Part shown: positions 9,901 to 12,292 of the stretch, in pieces
Numbering within the stretch: the first letter of the stretch is position 1
How the letters are laid out: each line of letters starts with the position of its first letter
From: Verrucomicrobia bacterium SCGC AAA164-M04
GTDB lineage: Bacteria; Verrucomicrobiota; Verrucomicrobiae; Verrucomicrobiales; Akkermansiaceae
Reading direction: 5' to 3'
Length of the DNA: 12,292 nt
NCBI GenBank assembly: GCA_000383735.1
Contig: KB912163.1
Location: 1-12,292, forward strand
Program-made: the position numbers and the translations under genes
Notes under the pieces: generated by a model
Told to the model about the DNA's origin: nothing
Databases searched by the model: none
The model's input: the letters and a program-made list of their open reading frames with translations, nothing else

Positions 9901-10144
9901 TGCCGCTATTAAAGGCATGCCTGCTACCTCCTCAGGCGAATTTGAGCGTATTGCCCCCTCGATGAATACATCTTTGACAAGTTATTATCTGGTAGAAGAA
10001 CAGGGTGAGTTTTTTGTAGGAAGGGTCCAACCACAGACTCATAATGAACAAAAAGTATTCAAGGTCATGTCTGCTAATCATACAAACGGCTTTAATTCAT
10101 TTACATGTAAGCGCGAATCTATCCTCGCAGAACTAAAGAAATAG
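3901..10144 (+). CDS. druE: DruE-like SF2 helicase with DUF1998/MZB domain, frame broken at A7
   Basis: A giant ATP-dependent helicase, 2080 residues if one A of the A7 run at 4230-4236 is removed. As sequenced it splits into a 124-residue piece (3901-4275) and an open frame from GTG 4241. Numbering below assumes the repaired frame. Motifs in order: HQ before motif I; Walker A GTGSGKT at 118-124; PMNALVEDQ (Ia); DILITNFSML (Ib); DELH (II) at 376-379, a DEAH variant; SSSAS (III) near 413; KLVAFSDSR (IV) near 828; TTTMEVGVDIG (V) near 1283; QQRVGRAGR (VI) near 1311. Cysteine pairs occur at 618-621 with 781-784, at 1178-1196, and at 1565-1586. The MZB/DUF1998 cluster CCDSACYKCLLSYRN lies at 1826-1840, followed by a ~240-residue unassigned tail. 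All catalytic motifs are intact. Length and order match DruE; DrmA-like (DISARM) helicases are shorter. It likely drives DNA translocation in defence together with DruH. Confidence 0.8.
4230..4236 (+). other. A7 homopolymer at the helicase frame break
   Basis: The upstream frame reads GGA AAA AAA CTG and goes on to a TGA at 4273-4275. Removing one A gives GGA AAA AAC TGT GTG ATT ACC ACA GGC, which leads directly into the Walker A codons at 4253-4273. The required change is +1 (or -2), so although A AAA AAC resembles the well-known -1 slippery heptamer, the direction is wrong for ordinary -1 frameshifting. Homopolymer miscounting in sequencing, polymerase slippage or true mutation all fit. Confidence 0.9.
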
Positions 10145-10145
10145 G

Positions 10146-11873
10146 ATGTCTAACATTATCCCCGCTCTTCAAGTCAACGAGATTGAAAACGATGGTGAAC
10201 GAGATGTTTACGAAGCGCTGGCTAACAATGCTCCGTCAGATTGGTTTATTAGATATAACTATATCTTCACCTGGAAAAATGGGAACTACTATCAAGATGG
10301 AGAAATTGACTTTATTATCCTAATTCCAAAAATTGGTTTGCTCGTTCTGGAGGTCAAAGGTTCTCACGGATATGACTGCCTAGATGGACAATGGTGTCGG
10401 GTTGACAAGCATCTCAAAAGAACCAAGACAAAGAACCCGTTCGGTCAAGCTATGGGAAATAAGCATACGCTTGTATCGCAACTCTGCAAAAAGGTTTATA
10501 AAGTAGGCAAAGATGAATTCCCTGGGAATTACGGTTACGCAGTAGTTTATCCAAGAGCAATGTTTGAAGGGGCACTTCCAGACGCTTGTGAGCCTTCCTT
10601 GATAGTTGCAAATAGAGATATGCCAAGATTGGTTAGCCGGCTTGAAGCAATCCTAAAAAAGGATAGTGCAAACCCTACTAGGTCGGTTTTTGAAAAAGAG
10701 TTTTTCAATCAAGCCAAGAAATATCTTAGCGATCAGACAACCCTAGTCCCAGTCCTATCTCCTGAAATTGCTGACGACAACAAAACAATAACTCATGTAA
10801 CTCAAGATCAATATAGAATACTAAAATCCCTTCTCGATCACCAAAGGCTGCATGTTGAGGGTGGCGCTGGTTCAGGAAAAACCCTTCTCGCTAAATGGTC
10901 TTCAGAACATAAAGCGAGCAACGGGGATAATGTCTTATTTACCTGCTACAATAGGAATCTGGCAGCTTGGCTAAAAAGAGATTTAGATTCTACTTCGAAC
11001 ATAAGGGTATCTTCTTTTTTCGCTCTAGCACGAGATGTAATTATTAAGGCAGGAATTCCCTTTAATCCTCCTAGTGATCCATCCGAAAATAAGCGTTTTT
11101 GGCGAGACCAAGTTCCTAATATGATGTGCGAAGCCCTTGAGCACTCAAATAACTCAGAAATTAAGCAGTCGTTCGATTGTATCATCGTTGATGAGGGTCA
11201 GGATTTTTCATCAGACTGGTGGTTCCCACTCATGCTACTTCACAAAGACCCAGATAATGGCCTACTCCAAGTTTTCTCTGATGAAGATCAGCGAGCCATC
11301 TACGGAACCGATAATTCCTTTCCTTTAGATCTATTCAAAATACCCCTGACATTCAATTGTCGGAACACACGCTCAATTACAACATTCTCAAGCAAGTTGA
11401 TAGACCGTCAACCTTTGTTCTTTGAACGTTCCCCTAAAGGCCTCCCTCCGAGTGATTGCGGTCCACTTCCCGATGCACGTTCAAGAGCATCCGAAGTAAA
11501 ATCGATTTTTAATGAGCTCTGTAAGCAAGGGTTTACAACTTCACAGATCGCAATTTTGTCTCCGTTTAAAAAGGAAAACAATGAATCATCTTTGAAATAT
11601 CTAAAAAAGATAAGGAACCTACCCATCGTTAATGAGGATAGCGGGATTCAGAGCTGGCAAAACGGTAAGGGCATCTGGGGCTCAACTATAAAATCATTCA
11701 AGGGACTAGAGGCCGATTGCATTATTCTTACGGATATTTCTCAAAACCATTTACACCCGAGAAGGATAGCTGATTTTTACGTCGGATGCACCCGAGCAAA
11801 AAATATATTGAAAATCATAGTGTCTGACAGTGAAACACAGTCGTTTATTAAAAATCAAAGCGCTAATACCTAA
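10146..11873 (+). CDS. NERD nuclease-UvrD-like SF1 helicase fusion
   Basis: A 575-residue two-domain protein. Residues about 9-130 form a NERD domain, a PD-(D/E)xK-type nuclease fold: Glu18 in NDGERDVYEAL, Asp55 in DGEID, and Glu69-x-Lys71 in LEVKG give the expected acidic/lysine centre. Residues about 220-570 carry SF1A motifs: GGAGSGKT (239-246), DEGQD (349-353; usual form DEAQD), SDEDQRAIYG near 380 (motif III), FNCRN near 403-407 (IV), KSFKGLEAD near 516-524 (V) and YVGCTRA (545-551, VI). Both halves look catalytically complete. The usual UvrD 1B/2B regions are short, so this is a compact motor. The ATG starts one base after the helicase stop (TAG G ATG), with only a weak upstream AAAGAAATAGG, so it is almost certainly translated by coupling. 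NERD-helicase proteins recur in defence islands; this one may supply DNA cleavage or processing to the DruH/DruE pair (inference). It is not a standard named member of Druantia III. Confidence 0.88.
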   Translation: MSNIIPALQVNEIENDGERDVYEALANNAPSDWFIRYNYIFTWKNGNYYQDGEIDFIILIPKIGLLVLEVKGSHGYDCLDGQWCRVDKHLKRTKTKNPFGQAMGNKHTLVSQLCKKVYKVGKDEFPGNYGYAVVYPRAMFEGALPDACEPSLIVANRDMPRLVSRLEAILKKDSANPTRSVFEKEFFNQAKKYLSDQTTLVPVLSPEIADDNKTITHVTQDQYRILKSLLDHQRLHVEGGAGSGKTLLAKWSSEHKASNGDNVLFTCYNRNLAAWLKRDLDSTSNIRVSSFFALARDVIIKAGIPFNPPSDPSENKRFWRDQVPNMMCEALEHSNNSEIKQSFDCIIVDEGQDFSSDWWFPLMLLHKDPDNGLLQVFSDEDQRAIYGTDNSFPLDLFKIPLTFNCRNTRSITTFSSKLIDRQPLFFERSPKGLPPSDCGPLPDARSRASEVKSIFNELCKQGFTTSQIAILSPFKKENNESSLKYLKKIRNLPIVNEDSGIQSWQNGKGIWGSTIKSFKGLEADCIILTDISQNHLHPRRIADFYVGCTRAKNILKIIVSDSETQSFIKNQSANT

Positions 11874-11901
11874 TTCTCTTGAATAAGAAGCCGAACCACA
11901 A

Positions 11902-11930
11902 GGTAGCTACCACAGGCGCTTCCCTCTGTG
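11902..11930 (+). terminator. Weak inverted repeats after the operon
   Basis: Two adjacent dyads follow the operon's last stop: the perfect palindrome GGTAGCTACC (11902-11911) and a CACAG...CTGTG stem (11911-11930) with a 10-base loop. No U tract follows, so if transcription stops here it is not a canonical intrinsic terminator. The 120-base gap to the next gene otherwise shows nothing clear. Confidence 0.25.
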
Positions 11931-11993
11931 CTAATTTCTGCTGAGGTAGGGTTTAAAGATTGGTAACCGCACCCCTGCCCGCTAACCTGCTCC

Positions 11994-12292
11994 ATGGTTT
12001 TTAGATATCGGTGCACCGAGTGCAAACTCTTCTTTAGCATTGGATGGTATCATTACGGATTAAGCAGGAAATGCACTTCTGCAACACAACTGGTCTGCAC
12101 AGAGTGTGGGGTCATGCACCGCATTGAACATGCTGGAGGCGAGGGTAATTGGTTTCAAAGAATGTTTACCACCCTTACTGGCGATACCATGAGCGCCCAG
12201 CAAGGCCCCATTATTGATCCCCCAGAATCTGTGAGCGTATTCTCTCCTGAGGATTGGGTAGGCGAAGAGCCAGTGGGCTTTCTCAGGACGGC
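11994..12292 (+). CDS. Zinc-ribbon protein of unknown function, truncated by window edge
   Basis: A frame open from ATG 11994 to the right edge (99 codons visible). The nearest in-frame stop upstream is TAA at 11964-11966 and no other ATG lies between, so this is the best start, although no Shine-Dalgarno sequence is evident. CTEC at residues 7-10 and CTECG at 35-39 form a four-cysteine zinc ribbon of CxxC-x24-CxxC type, with an extra Cys27. After the ribbon the chain is polar, with a Pro/Glu-rich segment. There is no membrane helix in the visible part. The GC content rises to about 57% towards the end, closer to the left flank than to the operon, so this gene may belong to the host side of the boundary. 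Function is unknown; it is on the same strand as the operon, 120 bases after it. Confidence 0.6.
   Translation, partial: MVFRYRCTECKLFFSIGWYHYGLSRKCTSATQLVCTECGVMHRIEHAGGEGNWFQRMFTTLTGDTMSAQQGPIIDPPESVSVFSPEDWVGEEPVGFLRT

Noticed and set aside
888..10144. DISARM (drmA/drmB) assignment
   Set aside because: The helicase is much longer than a DrmA-type protein, and no DrmB-like protein, methylase or PLD nuclease gene lies in the window.
1..12292. CRISPR array, tRNA, insertion sequence or attachment repeat
   Set aside because: No repeat-spacer pattern, tRNA-like fold, transposase frame or matching direct repeats at the two GC boundaries could be found by eye.

Overview
The window holds a compact phage-defence-type cassette of about 11 kb. 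It has low GC (about 40%) and is flanked on both sides by DNA of about 57% GC (counted by eye over positions 1-120 and 12181-12292). No taxonomic marker is present. The codon use, gene style and GC contrast fit a Gram-negative, probably gammaproteobacterial, chromosome carrying a horizontally acquired island, but that is inference.

Layout. Positions 1-182 are flanking sequence with the GC drop near 120-140 and no gene I can call. On the minus strand, 258-548 encodes a 96-residue protein with two zinc ribbons and a C-terminal membrane helix. The 339-bp gap at 549-887 carries three short inverted repeats and lies between this gene and a divergently oriented three-gene plus-strand operon. The operon is: (1) 888-3926, a 1012-residue protein of the type found as DruH; (2) 3901-10144, a ~2080-residue SF2 helicase with zinc ribbons and a C-terminal DUF1998/MZB cysteine cluster, matching DruE; (3) 10146-11873, a 575-residue protein with an N-terminal NERD nuclease domain and a C-terminal UvrD-like SF1 helicase. 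Genes 1 and 2 overlap by 26 nt, and genes 2 and 3 are one base apart. The large-unknown-protein plus giant-DUF1998-helicase pair is the layout of Druantia type III (druH-druE); the NERD helicase is an extra, tightly coupled component. After a short gap, a further zinc-ribbon protein begins at 11994 and runs off the right edge.

The most striking point is a single-base frame break in the helicase gene at an A7 tract (4230-4236), 16 bases before the Walker A codons. Deleting one A restores a perfect motif I and a 2080-codon frame. Everything downstream is open, so this is a sequencing error, a phase-variable or slippage site, a very recent mutation, or a case of internal restart at GTG 4241.

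How the genes would work together (inference): DruH and DruE act as the core anti-phage pair, with DruE as the DNA motor. The NERD-SF1 protein would add a nuclease and second motor. The small zinc-ribbon proteins are candidate accessory or unrelated island cargo.
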